64,000 nt of DNA. It comes from Pseudofabraea citricarpa (taxonomy: Eukaryota; Ascomycota; Leotiomycetes; Helotiales; Dermateaceae). The DNA is taken from NCBI GenBank assembly GCA_029641185.1, contig JAPWGK010000034.1:1-64000 (forward strand), in the 5' to 3' direction. Positions 1-12,843 of the stretch are shown in pieces; position 1 is the stretch's first letter; every line of letters begins with the position of its first letter. The notes beneath the pieces are model-generated. The model worked only from the letters and a program-made list of their open reading frames with translations. It ran no database searches and was not told the DNA's origin. Both the position numbers and the translations under genes were made by a program.

Positions 1-1076
1 AATATATATACGATTATTAATTTCGTAAGATTAAATAAAGCCTTATTTTATAAGAAACTTATATAATAAATCTTCTTAGCTACTAGTAGCTAAGTCTTAT
101 AGCTAAACGAAAAAGAAGTAAAACTCGTATATATAAATATTTTATAAGATAAAAGAGAATATTTTATTATACTTAGCTAAGGCTTTCTTATAATATTAGA
201 CTAAATACTTAAAAAAGAAAAGACGTATCTTAGGAAGTAAGTTATTATTAGTAATATAATATAAGAAAAGAATAATAAAAGATAAGATACTAGAAATCTA
301 ATCTTATAATAAAAATTTATCAAGAAAAACTAAGAGTTATTATTAATATTATACCCTAAAAATATTATTAAAAAAAAATCGTATAATTGTCCGAACCTTA
401 ATAAGTAATAATCGTATTATTATAATCTTATCTTTCTTCTAATATAATATTTCTAATTATAATAAACGTTTTACGAATAATATTATTTAATCCGATAACT
501 TAGTATAAGTTTATTTAGGGATTATTTATATTATTATAAGATTTAGTATTAGCTAAAAGTATAATAAGAGTTTATTATCGTTTAAGGTTTTAGATAATTC
601 GCGTTCTCGTTTACGTTTTCGATTATAAGATATAAATATAATATATATAAGTTTTAATAAAATATATTAAGAGTCGAATAAGAACTAGCCCTAAGAAGAT
701 ATAAGAAGAAGAGATAATATCTTATTAATCTTATTTAATTATAAGAATAAAACCTAGAATTACTTGCTTATATTAAGAAAGTATTAATAAAATAAAAGAA
801 AGTTATTATTACGCTTATATTTCGGTTTCTTATAAATAAGCGTTATTATTTCTTTTATAAGCTATAAATAATTAGAAAATATAATAAATCGAGAAAGATA
901 TTATAAATCTTAGTATATCTAAGCGAAATTATAAAACGTATCTTAAGTAAAATTAATTAGTCGAAAATATAAATAATTAAAAGAAAAAGAAAGTATAAGT
1001 AGATATTTTATATTATAAGATTATATAATAATTAATCGAATAAGGCTTATACTTATTAATCTCGTTTATTTTTCTA

Positions 1077-1322
1077 AGGATACTTATTACTAGTTTATTT
1101 CTAAATAAGTTTTATATTTTATATTTGGTCTTAGTAATACTTAGGATTCTTATTAGCTTATTTCTAAACGGTTTTATATTTTATATTTAGTAATACTTAG
1201 GATTCCTACTAGCTTACTTCTAAATAGTTTTATATTTTATATTTGATAATACTTAGGATTCCTACTAGCTTACTTTTAAACGATTTTATATTTTATATTT
1301 GGTCTTAGTAATACTTAGGATT
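1077..1322. repeat. Tandem repeat, about 56-62 base unit, four copies
   Basis: Each copy contains tttatattttatattt followed by taatacttaggatt and then agctta(c/t)tt. The shared core starts near 1110, 1172, 1228 and 1285. Copies differ by small insertions such as ggtctta. Confidence 0.75.
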
Positions 1323-2949
1323 TTATTAGGAATTAATATACTAGCGTTTTTAACTAAGATATATTTCTTGCTATAAACTAATTTATTAGTAATTAAGTTC
1401 TTAGTAGCTAATATATCTTTCTTTTTATAAGCGACAAAGATATTATTATAATAATAAAACCCTAAGATTATAATTATTCGAGAAAATAATAATATATTTA
1501 GAGTATTTAATATACGATAATTATTTTCGCGTTTTTTTTTATATTAGCTTTTTTATAACTATAAGAAACTTTATATTCTCTTAGTATTTTACGTCTATAA
1601 TCGCTTTTATTATTATTATCTCGTTTTTTATCTTTTTTTTTAAAACTTTTATAGTCTTTTTTATCTTCGCCTTCTCGGCTTCTGTAGGATATAAATATTA
1701 TTACTTAAGATGGTAAGACTTATTATAATTAGGTTAGTTAGATAAATAATATTATATTTAAGAGTTTAAAGCTAATATTTTATTTTCTTAGTTTCTATAA
1801 GATATAAATATTATTACTTAAGATAATAAGACTTATTATAATTACGTTAATATAAATAAATAATATTATATTTAAGAATTTAAAGCTAATATCTTACCTA
1901 ATAAAAAAAAAATTATAAAAACCGCTCCTAGGTATATTTAGATTTCGAGTTAAAAGTATTAGCTAGCTAATATAATAAGTATAATTTATTTAATAAGAAA
2001 GTATAGCTAACTAGCTAGTAAGGCGAGTACGATTTACGTAACTAAAAAGAGAATACCTTTAAACTTTATTTTATTATAATATATAATTAATATTAAAATA
2101 TTATTAATATAAGACTTATAAAGCTTATAATTAAATTTATTATATTATAGCGAGATTATTTATATATCCCTAAGTATACTAAATAAATTATCTTCGTTTA
2201 TTATTTTATAAGCGTTCGTAATTAACTAGGTTATATTTATTATTATAAGAGTCTGATAAATAATTGTTATTATTAAATAACTTATTTAATTATAACTTAT
2301 ACTTAGTTCCTAAGCTATAAGCTAAGTATATAATTTTTTCGCTAAGGGGTCGGGTTATAAGCTTCTTAGATAATATATTATCGATTATCTTAAGCTTCTT
2401 AGATAAGAAAAACGTAATAAAAGCGAAAATAAAAGTAAATCTCTTTTAAGAAATAAAAGAGATATAATTAACGTTTATAATTACTAAGATATTAGAAATA
2501 AAAAAAGTAAACGAGGGTTATAATACTAATAGCTAAATAACTTAGATTAATTTAAATTTATTTCTAGTTTATATACGATTATATAAGTTAGTATATTAGA
2601 TCTTATTAAGAGAAAGGATTATACTTATTATTTGTAATTATACGTATTATTAATTCTCCTAAGAAATCGAATCTTAGGATATCGCAAATAACTTTCTTAA
2701 GCTAATTTAAAAGTTAATATATAATAATAATAATAAAGAGGAAAAATATATTTATTATCTAGATTATTTTCTCGCGTTAATAAGTAAATATAATAAAAGT
2801 AAAAAAATAAGCTTTTTCTAGCTAGAATTAATAGTTTACGATACTAGTAGGTTTACTAAAAGTAAGGTTTAATATTACGATAACCGAAATTTCTTTGGAT
2901 TTATTTATTTTAATTAAAGGTTTATAAGATTTTAGGTTTATAAAATAAT

Positions 2950-3110
2950 TATATTATAATTTTATTATATACTTATAACTAAATATATATATTAGGAAAT
3001 AATAATATAAGATTTTGTTATACGCTTATAACTAAATATATATATTAGGAAATAATAATATAAGATTTTATTATACGCTTATAATAAAATATATATATAT
3101 ATAATAAGAC
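2950..3110. repeat. Tandem repeat, 53-base unit, three copies
   Basis: The core cttataacta followed by aatatatatattagg and aataataatataag recurs at about 2972, 3025 and 3078, a spacing of 53. Each copy carries the near-palindrome GTTATA-CGCT-TATAAC or a variant of it, which also occurs elsewhere in the AT-rich block. Confidence 0.75.
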
Positions 3111-3178
3111 TAAGGTAATAATTATACGAGTAATTATTAAATTATAATATATACGACACGTACGATATATATAACATA

Positions 3179-3260
3179 AAAGTATACGATACGAAAGTAT
3201 ACGATACGAAAGTATATAATACGAAAATATATAATATAAAAGCGTACGACACGAAAAAGA
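3179..3260. repeat. Short tandem repeat, 16-base unit, about five copies
   Basis: Successive variants of agtatacgatacgaa, agtatataatacgaa and agcgtacgacacgaa lie head to tail with a 16-base step. Confidence 0.75.
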
Positions 3261-5499
3261 TAATATTACTAGAAAGGAAGATTTATATATATTAATAAGA
3301 AATATTAACGCGAATAAGAAAGATCGTTATAATAATATATAATATTAAGTATAAGGATTAGCTTATTTATTTTTTCCTTATTATTATATTTATTTAATAT
3401 AAATAAACGCTAACGCCTAGGATATCTGCGAGAATATAATAACTAATATATTAAATTCTAATTTTTATTTATCTTATATATTAAACTTTATTTCCTAGTA
3501 TATTTATTATAAGTTCGAGTAATATCTTTTAATTATCTTATATCTTAATATTTACGTCTTAGGTATTAGTAATAATCTTATTACTCTTAGCTTAGTTATT
3601 AGTAATAACCTTTTTACTTTTAGCTTAGTTGTTAGTAATAACCCTCTTATCCTTAGCTTAGTTATTAATAATAACTCTTTTACTCTTAGTTATCTCGCTT
3701 AGTTCGATCTTTTTTATAACCTTTAATTTCTTAAGTAATAACTAACTATAAGTTATTAAGTTAATATAATAAAAAATAAAAAGCGAATCGTCTTATATAA
3801 GATACTTAAGGATATTAGTCTTTAATAAGATATATAACTAGTCGATACCTAGTAATATATCTTAGACGATACTAATAATAACTATAAACTTTTAGTTACT
3901 AAAAATATATATTCTAGAAGATATTAGAGCTTAGGGGTAATATTAAAGCTAGGAACTTACTTATAAATCTAGCTAATATAAAATAAGATAATAATATCTT
4001 TACTAAAGATAATAATAAGTATTATTAATAACTTAAGTTTATAAATAATCTTGTGAAAGCTTTATAGCTTTATCTTAATCTACTTAGTAAGATATTTAAT
4101 AATAATAAAAGTGTAACTATAACTAATACTTAGTCTTAGTATAATTTATTTTTTAAAGATTTTATAAAAACGCTTATATCTAAGGTTTTTTTTCTTCTTT
4201 TTATTATAATAAATAAGCTTCTTATAAAGAATTATAAAAGAATATATATTATAATAATATAAGATATATTTCTAGACGATAAAATAAGAAGTTATATTAA
4301 TATAAGTATACTAACTAAAATAGCTATATAAGTTACGAAGCTAACTAGGTAAGCTTAGATCTTTTATTAAATTAAAAGCTTTTTATATATATATAATATT
4401 TCGTTTAATAATAATAATACGAATCTTAGTACTAAGAGCGATTAAAACTTATATTACGCTAAATCTAAATAACTTAATAAAAAAGAATTTTATTATTATA
4501 TTAATCTTTTTAATATTTAAATAAATAATATTATTTTTATTAGATTTACAAATAATAATATCTTATATTATTAGCCGATCTTAGAACGTAAAGATTAGGT
4601 TATAAACGATAATAAAGATTAGCTTAGGAGTAAGATAAGTAACCTAGGCTTTAATACGAATAATAAGCTATTTTATTAGATTGATAATAAAGATCTTAGT
4701 CTTACTTTTAAACTTAGTAATAATAATAACTTTTATAATTATAGTAATAGCTTTACTAGCTTTTTTATCTTACTTATTCTTAATAACCTTTTTATCGTTT
4801 TTCTTATTATTTTTCTTATTTATATTTATATTATCGGTTTTTTCCTCGGATTTTATTTTTATTATATTCTTAGATATCTTGTTTTTTATAATTATTTTCG
4901 TATCTAGCTTAATAAAATTATCTATTAACTCGATTAATTTACTAGATAAGTTAGTTTACTTATAAGAGGTTATAATTATATTAGTAGATAAAAGATTAGT
5001 TTTAATAATCAGACTAGCTTAAAAGAAATCTTTAGCTTAGATAAAAGCGAAAAATTAAGAGAAAGTAAAAGATTAAGGGAAAGTAATAATAATAATACTA
5101 AATTAAAATTAAGAGATAATTTAGGTTATACCTTAATAATTTATAATTATAATAATAAAACTTAATAAATTATATATACGAGTATTTTATATATCTAGGA
5201 TTATCTTATTTACTAGGAAGTTGATAATATTCTAATAAAGCTAATTAAGTTTTATTAGAAAAGTAATATTAAGAGAGAAAATCTAACTTACTTTTTTAAT
5301 AATAATATTTTCGCTCGAACTTATAAGAATCTAATCTTAGCCGGATATTATATTACGATTAAGATTAAAAGTAAGGGGAATTAAATTAGTTTTATAAACT
5401 TATAAAACGTTTGTAATATTATATATATATATTAAATAAAAAGCGCGAGAATAATATAAAAATAAAAATATTAATAATTCGTATAATTAGTTATTTATA

Positions 5500-5523
5500 T
5501 TTAGTTATACGCGTATAACTAAA
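5500..5523. repeat. Perfect 24-base palindrome
   Basis: The 12-base half TTTAGTTATACG is followed directly by its exact reverse complement CGTATAACTAAA. A related imperfect inverted repeat lies about 150 bases to the right. In DNA that has been heavily mutated, a perfect 24-base palindrome is notable. Confidence 0.8.
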
Positions 5524-5671
5524 CTAGGTTACTAACGTTACGTGTTACTAAGATATTATAATTCGGTTACAACATAGTAAATTATAATACGCTAATATAA
5601 TAAATTATAACATATAATATTAATACGAGATAAAAAATTAATATTCCTAGTTATTATATATAAAATAATCG

Positions 5672-5699
5672 TATTTAGTTATAAGCGTATAACTAAATA
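5672..5699. repeat. Inverted repeat, 12-base arms with a 4-base centre
   Basis: The left arm TATTTAGTTATA and right arm TATAACTAAATA flank AGCG. The arms match the palindrome at 5500-5523 and the motif in the tandem arrays near 2970-3080 and 8640-8790, so this is one recurring sequence family. Confidence 0.8.
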
Positions 5700-8124
5700 T
5701 AAATTAACTAACTTATATATTTCTTAAGGTTATCGAAATAATTATTAACTCTTATTATATTTACGTTAGTAAGAGTTCCCGATTATTAACTTATAAGTTT
5801 AGTTTAGTTTTATTATTTTTCTTAAGATTTAATTTAACTAAAATAACTTCTAAATATTTTTAATCGTATATAAAGAAAAATAAATAATAATTATAATAAC
5901 GTTACGTTCTTAGTAATTATAAAAGATAATCTTTAAATTCCTAACTTTCTAGTTAATCTCTTACTTATATTTTATAAAGTTATTAGCTATCTTAATCGCG
6001 AAAATATTAAAGCTTAAGGTTATAAATATTAGTAAGATTTTTATCTTCTTATTTTATTAGTTATAATAAGCTAATATTAGATTATAGATATTTTCTTTTA
6101 CGATTATATAATTAAGAAGAGATTATTATTATTTATAATAAGTCTTATACTTAAATACTTAACTAATATCTTATAAAACGATAATAAAAATAATTCTTCT
6201 ATTAATAAACTTATCGCTAATAATTAATAATTAACTAATAAACGTAAGACTAGCTTATCTAAGAATAAAACTAGGGTTTAAAATAAAATAAAAAAAAAGA
6301 GAGAAAAAAAAGTAGAGAAAAAGATAGAAAAAAAGCTAGAGAAAAAAGCGAAAAAGAAATAGAAATAAAGATATTATAATAATATTATAAGCTACGAAAT
6401 TAAGTTAAGATAAAATTAGTAGATTAGATTAAAATACCTTAAATTTATTATTTTATTTATATACTAGGATTATAATATATCTTCTTTTAATTTATTCTTA
6501 TAAACTAATTATATTTTATCTAACTTTTCCTTCTTTTTATACTTAAATTATAAATAACTTAAATTAAATCTTGTAAGACTTAAAAGATTTCCTAGTATTT
6601 ACGATTATAAGTAATATCCTAGTAAAAGAATAATTAGTATTATATTTATATTTTAATAAAGAAAGACGTATTAAGCTATAACTAAGAATCGAGAAATAAT
6701 AAAAAATTTATATTTTTTATCTAGTAACTTAGTAAGAAGATTTATCGGTTATTTTAGCTTAATAATAACCGAAACGAGATTATTATTTATTTCGTCTAAT
6801 AATAATAAAATATCCTAGTATAAATCTAAAGATAACTCGAACTCTAAGTTATTAACCCGACTCTTAATTATAAGTAATATCCTAAGTTATTTATATTTTA
6901 TTAATAATAAGAACTTAGGTAGCTAGGTTAATATTAGTATAATTATTTTTAGTAAATACTTAGGTATTATTATTATTATTTATAGCGTTAATTTTACTAA
7001 TATAACTTTTAGTTATTAAGATAATATCAGGTCGATTATCTTAAAAAAAGAAGTTACTAGAATTATTATTTATTACTTAGGTCGAGTATCAAATAATTTA
7101 AGTATAATACTTAGAGTAATATTAATATATCGATAATTAGCTAGGTTATATCTTCTTATTAATATTAATAATCGCTAGTTTTTAACTCTCTTCTAGGTCG
7201 GGCTCTAGGGTATAAAAAGCTATAAATTATAAGCTAGGAGTTTCGTAAGAAATAAAAAGATCTAAGTTTACTTTTAATTATATATTATAAAGTAATATAA
7301 AAGTTATTTTCGGGATTTTTATGTTAAAGCTAGTATAAATATTATACGAGCTATTAATCGTAAGTATACGCGGTTTAATAAGTTAGATAAAATATTAACC
7401 TTTTATTCTAAGTTTATAATAATATCTAGTTTAAGAAACGTAAATATTATACTAAGACGCGATAAATAAGTAAAAGTCGGATATATATAATAAAAATAAA
7501 AGTAAGTAAGACGTGACAAGTAAATAATAATTAGATAATATAAGTATAATAAAGATAAATAAGTTATAGAAATAATAAGAATACTAAGAGATTAACTTTC
7601 TAGGGAGAATATAATAAAGCGTAATAAGATTATATATTATACGAAAACAAGAGAAATAATTAATTTGGAATCTTATTAATTTCTACGAACGAATATAAAA
7701 GTCTAATATCTTAGAATTAATTTAGCTAAGTTATTTCTTAGTTTTATAATAAACGCGATAAGACTTTTTAGTATTAAGAGATAATAAAGCTAATAAGACC
7801 GGCTTTTTATACTTAATAATATCGCTTATTATAATATTACTAGTAATAAGCTTTTATATAACTACGATTATAACCGTAAGAAGCCGAGCGCTTAGCTTTA
7901 TAATTAGTAATATATAAGTTAATATTAAATTATTCGATATATTATTATTAATTTTATTATTAGTTAAGCTAATAATAAGAGAGAAATATTATAAGGTATA
8001 TAATAAAGATTAAATACTTTATTCTAGAGATTATATTAGTATTTTATTTTGATATTAAGAAAGAGAAAAATAAGCTTTATAAAATAAGCTTACGCGAGAA
8101 TAATAAGTAAGGCTAGAAATAATA

Positions 8125-8250
8125 ATAAAAATAACACTTGTAATAATAGTAATACTAGTAATAATACTAGTGATAATACTAGTAATAATACTAGTAATAA
8201 TACTAGTAGCGAGGCTAATAGTAAGACTAATAGTAAGGGTAAAGTAAAAT
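8125..8250. repeat. Short tandem repeat, 12-base unit (aataatactagt)
   Basis: About six near-identical aataatactagt units are followed by a related run of aggctaatagta and agactaatagta units. No coding function is seen. Confidence 0.75.
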
Positions 8251-8519
8251 ATTATTAATTATTAGTAAGTACGTGATAAAAAGAAGGATATAAGATTTAT
8301 CTTAGATATAATTTTTTAAGATAATTCTTCTAGTAATATTAGGTAATAAAATACGCTTAATTTCCCTAATATACGCGACGATCTATAATAACAGTTAAGA
8401 TTAATAAAGATTAGATAAAACGTATATTTACTTTTTTAAGAAAAGAGTTTATAATCTCCTTATTTTTATTAAAATAAAATATAATAAATAAGAGAGATAT
8501 TTATATAAAAGGATAATAT

Positions 8520-8550
8520 AATTATTATTATTATTATTATTATTATTATA
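8520..8550. repeat. (ATT)n microsatellite
   Basis: A run of about nine or ten att triplets. It is simple-sequence DNA inside the AT-rich block. Confidence 0.8.
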
Positions 8551-8629
8551 GTTCGCTTTACGTATTATATAAATTATTACTCGCGTTTTAGTTATATATA
8601 TATTAATAAATAATCTACTTATATATTTA

Positions 8630-8790
8630 CCTTTTATTATATACTTATAACTAAACCTTAAGAAATCGTATATTTATCTTTTATTATACGCTTATAACTA
8701 AATACTAAAATCGTATATTCTTTTTTTGTTATACGCTTATAACTAAATACTAAAATCTTATATTCTTATTTCCTTATATATTTATAACTT
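8630..8790. repeat. Array of the TATAACTAAA palindromic motif
   Basis: Copies of ttata(c/t)(g/a)cttataactaaa lie near 8640, 8683 and 8729, with a weaker copy near 8775. The spacing is about 43-46 bases. This is the same motif as at 2970-3080, 5500 and 5672, in a different tandem context. Confidence 0.7.
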
Positions 8791-11613
8791 AGATCTTATA
8801 TCTTATATTAAAATATTACTTACTTTTTTATTTATCTTATTAATAACTTTAATATCTGAAAACGCGTTAACTAAGTAGACGCTAAGCGCGATCGCCTAGG
8901 TTTAATATAATTTATCTTTATATATCCTACTAACTTATACTATAAATTAAGAAAGTTAACTAATAAACTAGTATTCTCTTAATATTCCTAAACCTAGATT
9001 TTCCTACTAACGATATCTTATTACTTCTAATTCGAGTCGCTAGAGTACGTAATAATTAAATCGAATATTTAGGTAAAGTTATAATTAAGGCCGGAATTAT
9101 AATACTTTTATAACTAAAAATACTTATTTTTAGGTTATTAGAAAAAGAGGTTTACCTAACGTATAAGTTAAAGTCTTAGAAAAGGATTACTAGAATTATA
9201 TTATAAGACGAGAAAGATTAGTAAAAGCGGTTTAGGAAAAGATTATAATAAAAAAATAATTCTTATACCCTAGATTTTATCTTAATAGCGATTTTATTCC
9301 TAGATATTAGTAAATTCTATATAAATCAGATTCCTAGAAAAATAATAATACGACTTCTTACTTTTACTAAAGCTCTAAGACTTATTATCTAACGTAAATA
9401 AAATAATTTATTAAATAACTAGATTATCGACCTAAAAGACCTACTTTTATAAGAATTAAATTAATATAATAATCGTTTATTTAAGAAGAGCTAATATATA
9501 TTAGTTAGGGATATTATAATAATATTATTCTAGGGTATCTTATAATTAGGATTTTATAAATCGAAAGTAATAAGATATTATAGAAATAATATATAAGATT
9601 ATTAGAAAAAGATATCTCGAATTATAAAGATAATAATTATTATACTAGAATCTTAAGTAATATTAGATATATTAACACGAAACTTATATAAAACCTTAGT
9701 ATAAACTTTATTTAATACGATTTTTAGGGTATTAGTATTATCTTAGGGATAAGCTTAGGTATTATATAACTATTAGTCTTATAATAAACGTAGATATACG
9801 CGATAACTTATATAAGATCGCTTATTACTTATTATTTATTTTTATAAGAATTAGAAGACCTTAGGTAAAAAGATAATAAGTAAGATAAAAGGATTTTTTA
9901 ATAATATAAAGATTATATACCTCGGATCTAATCTTTAAGTTTACTTATAAGATTATTTCTTGCTAGGGTTTATTATATATAATAAAAGTTATTTTACTCT
10001 AGGTTAGTAAATCTTAATAAGCGATAAAGTTTAGGCGATAAAATACGATAAAATAAAAAAGAAAAAAGGTTTCGAAATTATATAAATACTTAAAAGAGTA
10101 TTTCTAAAAGGTAGCTTTATATCTTTAATAATATACTAGTAAGTAAAAAAGAAACCTAAGTAATAATAAAAACAAAGACTTATTTCTAGATATTTAAGTA
10201 AAAAATAATTATTTAGTTATATAATTATAATAAAATAAATAAAAGTTACTTGCTTATAATATTTTAATATAAAAATTAATAAAACCTATAAGCTTTTAAA
10301 TTAGATAACTTATATATAATTATTTTTAGCTAATATTTATTTTTTAAGATTAGGATTATAAGATATATAAGAGAAAAATATTTTTTCTTTTCTAAGTATA
10401 AAAAATTCCTAAGCCTAAGAAGAAAGTCGTACTTAGAATAAATCTTATATATATATAATTAGTAGTTATAAGGAATTTGAAAAACTAGGGATTAAGAATA
10501 TAATAACACTTTTTTTTAAATATTATAATATTAAAAAAGATATATAAAAGGTATATAAAAAAGATACTTATATTATTATTAAAGTCTTAGTAAAGTATAT
10601 CTTAGCTATTATATAAGCTAGAGTATATATCTGTAAAGGATTATATACCTTTTAAGAGTATTTAAACAAGTTTTAGCTATATTATTAGTAACTATTAAAC
10701 TATTATTTTACGTAAGCTAGCTTATTATATAATAATATATACGTAACCTTTAAAGTCTTTATAAATATTATAAGAAAATTATTAGATTAAGATAATAAAA
10801 ATACTCTTAAACTACTTAATATCCTTACTTATTTATATTATAAAAGTATACCTAAGGATTTATTTATAAGAGCTTAAAGTATATCTAAACGCCCTTTAGA
10901 ATAAGATTAAAATCTAATCTATTATTTTTTATCTTAGTATATCTATTAACTTTTATAATTTATATAAATAATAGAGTTAGATTTTAACCGGTTATATATA
11001 ATAAAAGAAGTACTTTATACTTTCTTTCTTATAATTATAATTATAAAAGGAGTTATTTTAATATACTTATTAGTTTATATATAAGCTAAAGATTAATTAG
11101 AATTAATAAACTAGGACCGGGTATAAGTAATTATATCCTTAATCTTATATCTATTAAAAGATACCTTAGCTTATAATATCTTTTTATATAACCTTATAAT
11201 ATATATTAAAATTTATTTCTACGTACGACTAGAAAATATATTCTAGAGATACTTAGCTCTTAAGATTTATCAAATATTTAATTATTTTACCTAGTAGATA
11301 TATTAAACTCGAAGTAATAATATTCTTATATATAAGATTATAATACTTTTATTAGCGCGAGTCGATTATAAGATTACCTTACGATCCGAAAACTAGTAAT
11401 ATATTTCGTTTATACTCGTATTATATAAGGAGTATATAAGGAATTTTAATATAAAGATAAAATTATTACTAGAGATAATAAAATTTAATAAATAAAACCA
11501 AGCTCTAGATTAAGTTAAGTATTTATATACGTAATATATTCTAGTAAACGCGTATAATTATATTAGGCAAGCTTATAAGATAATAAAACTCTTAAAAGAA
11601 ATAATCTAAAAAT

Positions 11614-11991
11614 AATAGAAAACGCTAAAGCTTATATATTTAGATCTCTTAGAATTATAATATATATTAGGGTTTGCGTATATAAGGGATAACTAACCCT
11701 AAAAGGTAATAAAGTAGCTAAAAAGAGTAATTCGAATATAATAGAAAGCGCTAAACCTTATATATTAATATCTCTTAGTAATAAAGTATATATTAGGATA
11801 TATATATAAGAAGGATAATTAATCTTATAAAGTAGTAAAATTACTAAAAGAAGTAGTTTAAATATAATAGAAAACCCTAAATCCTTTATATCCCTAATAC
11901 TTAGTATTATAATATAAATTAGGGTGTGCGTATATAAAGAATAATTAATTTTAGGAGGTAGCAAAGATTTTAAAGCAAGTAGTTAAAACTA
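11614..11991. repeat. Tandem repeat, 126-base unit, three copies
   Basis: Units begin with aatagaaa at 11614, 11740 and 11866, an exact 126-base step. Each then has (g/c)ctaaa(g/c)c, a tatatattagg-like stretch, a gtatata segment and an aagtagt(t/a) end. The copies differ at many positions, mostly C/T and G/A, as expected of RIP acting on duplicated DNA. Confidence 0.75.
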
Positions 11992-12470
11992 AAAAAATAA
12001 TCTTTACTTCTAAATATTATAGTCGTATACTTTTAGAAGAAGCTCTTACCTCCTACGCCTTAAAACTAGAAACTTAGGAGGATAATAATAATAACTTAGA
12101 GTTTATCGACTTTTCTATAACGTCCTTAATCACCTTTTCGGAAATATCCTTAATAGTTATCTTAGAAGCATCTTCGAATAATACTAAGTCTGATACTAAA
12201 TTAGACCCTAAGGAAAAATCTATTAAATCTGATAAAAACTTAACCTTAGATTTTTAAATTATAATAGGTTATACTTGATACCTATACTTAGCACCTTACG
12301 TATATAAGCTAACTATTATATAACTACGTATATAACTATATAACTACGTGTATAAATACTCTATTAATTTTTTAGTTTATAAAATTCTCTATTATAAACC
12401 TTTCTTCTCTCTTTAATATAACGTATTTAACAAGCAAGTAGCTTACTTATTATTATATTTTCGGGTTTAC

Positions 12471-12843
12471 CTAGTAATCCTTATATAAAAAATAAGTGAA
12501 AAGGGCCCGCTCACGTCTTAGAACTAGTAATATCTTATAAAACTTGCTAGCGTATTTGGGTTGAAAATACAAGTAATTCGGACGAGGCGAACTTTCAATT
12601 TGGGTATATTTCGCTATATTAGGACCAACTTTCGCAATTTTAGCTTCATTCCTATTTGCTCGGCTAGAAAGTATAAAGGTGCTTCGCAAAAGCAGAAAAT
12701 AAAGCTTATTTGATAAAAATATATATTAATAAAAAGTCACTTTGCGTAATATAAGTCCCGAGAGATTTCAGAAATTAAATGTTGACTTTCAAGTGATTAT
12801 GCTATTTCATTTGATAATATATTCCTATAACTAAATACTTTAA
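12471..12843. other. Transition between RIP block and gene region
   Basis: G+C rises here and CpA and TpG reappear. The only reading frame is a 72-codon one on the minus strand that resembles nothing recognised. The stretch probably holds the 3' untranslated region and terminator of the galactose oxidase gene. Another copy of the cctataactaaata motif lies near 12827. Confidence 0.5.

Larger units (their letters stand above)
1..12470. repeat. AT-rich, RIP-degraded repeat block without genes
   Basis: This block is roughly one fifth G+C by eye. TpA steps are everywhere, CpA and TpG steps are missing from most lines, and CpG is still present (many acga, tcgt, gcga). That pattern is what repeat-induced point mutation leaves, because it converts CpA to TpA in duplicated DNA of filamentous ascomycetes. 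No reading frame here looks like a protein; the longest are hydrophobic runs that AT-rich DNA gives by chance. The block is best read as old transposable elements mutated past recognition, and several short tandem repeats survive inside it (listed separately). It reaches to within about 400 bases of the galactose oxidase gene. No terminal repeats or element boundaries could be identified. Confidence 0.85.

Noticed and set aside
4681..4965. 94-codon hydrophobic reading frame in the AT-rich block
   Set aside because: Starts at TTG and is almost all Leu, Ile, Phe and Ser from TTA, ATA and TTT triplets, as RIP DNA gives by chance.
8125..8250. Regular repeat array that could be taken for a CRISPR-like array
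   Set aside because: Units are 12 bases and contiguous with no spacers, in a eukaryotic AT-rich block.
11758..11964. 68-codon minus-strand frame
   Set aside because: Lies wholly inside the 126-base tandem repeat and is Ile/Leu/Tyr-rich.
12471..12689. 72-codon minus-strand frame near the galactose oxidase gene
   Set aside because: No family resemblance and no intron or domain support; more likely untranslated or old repeat DNA.
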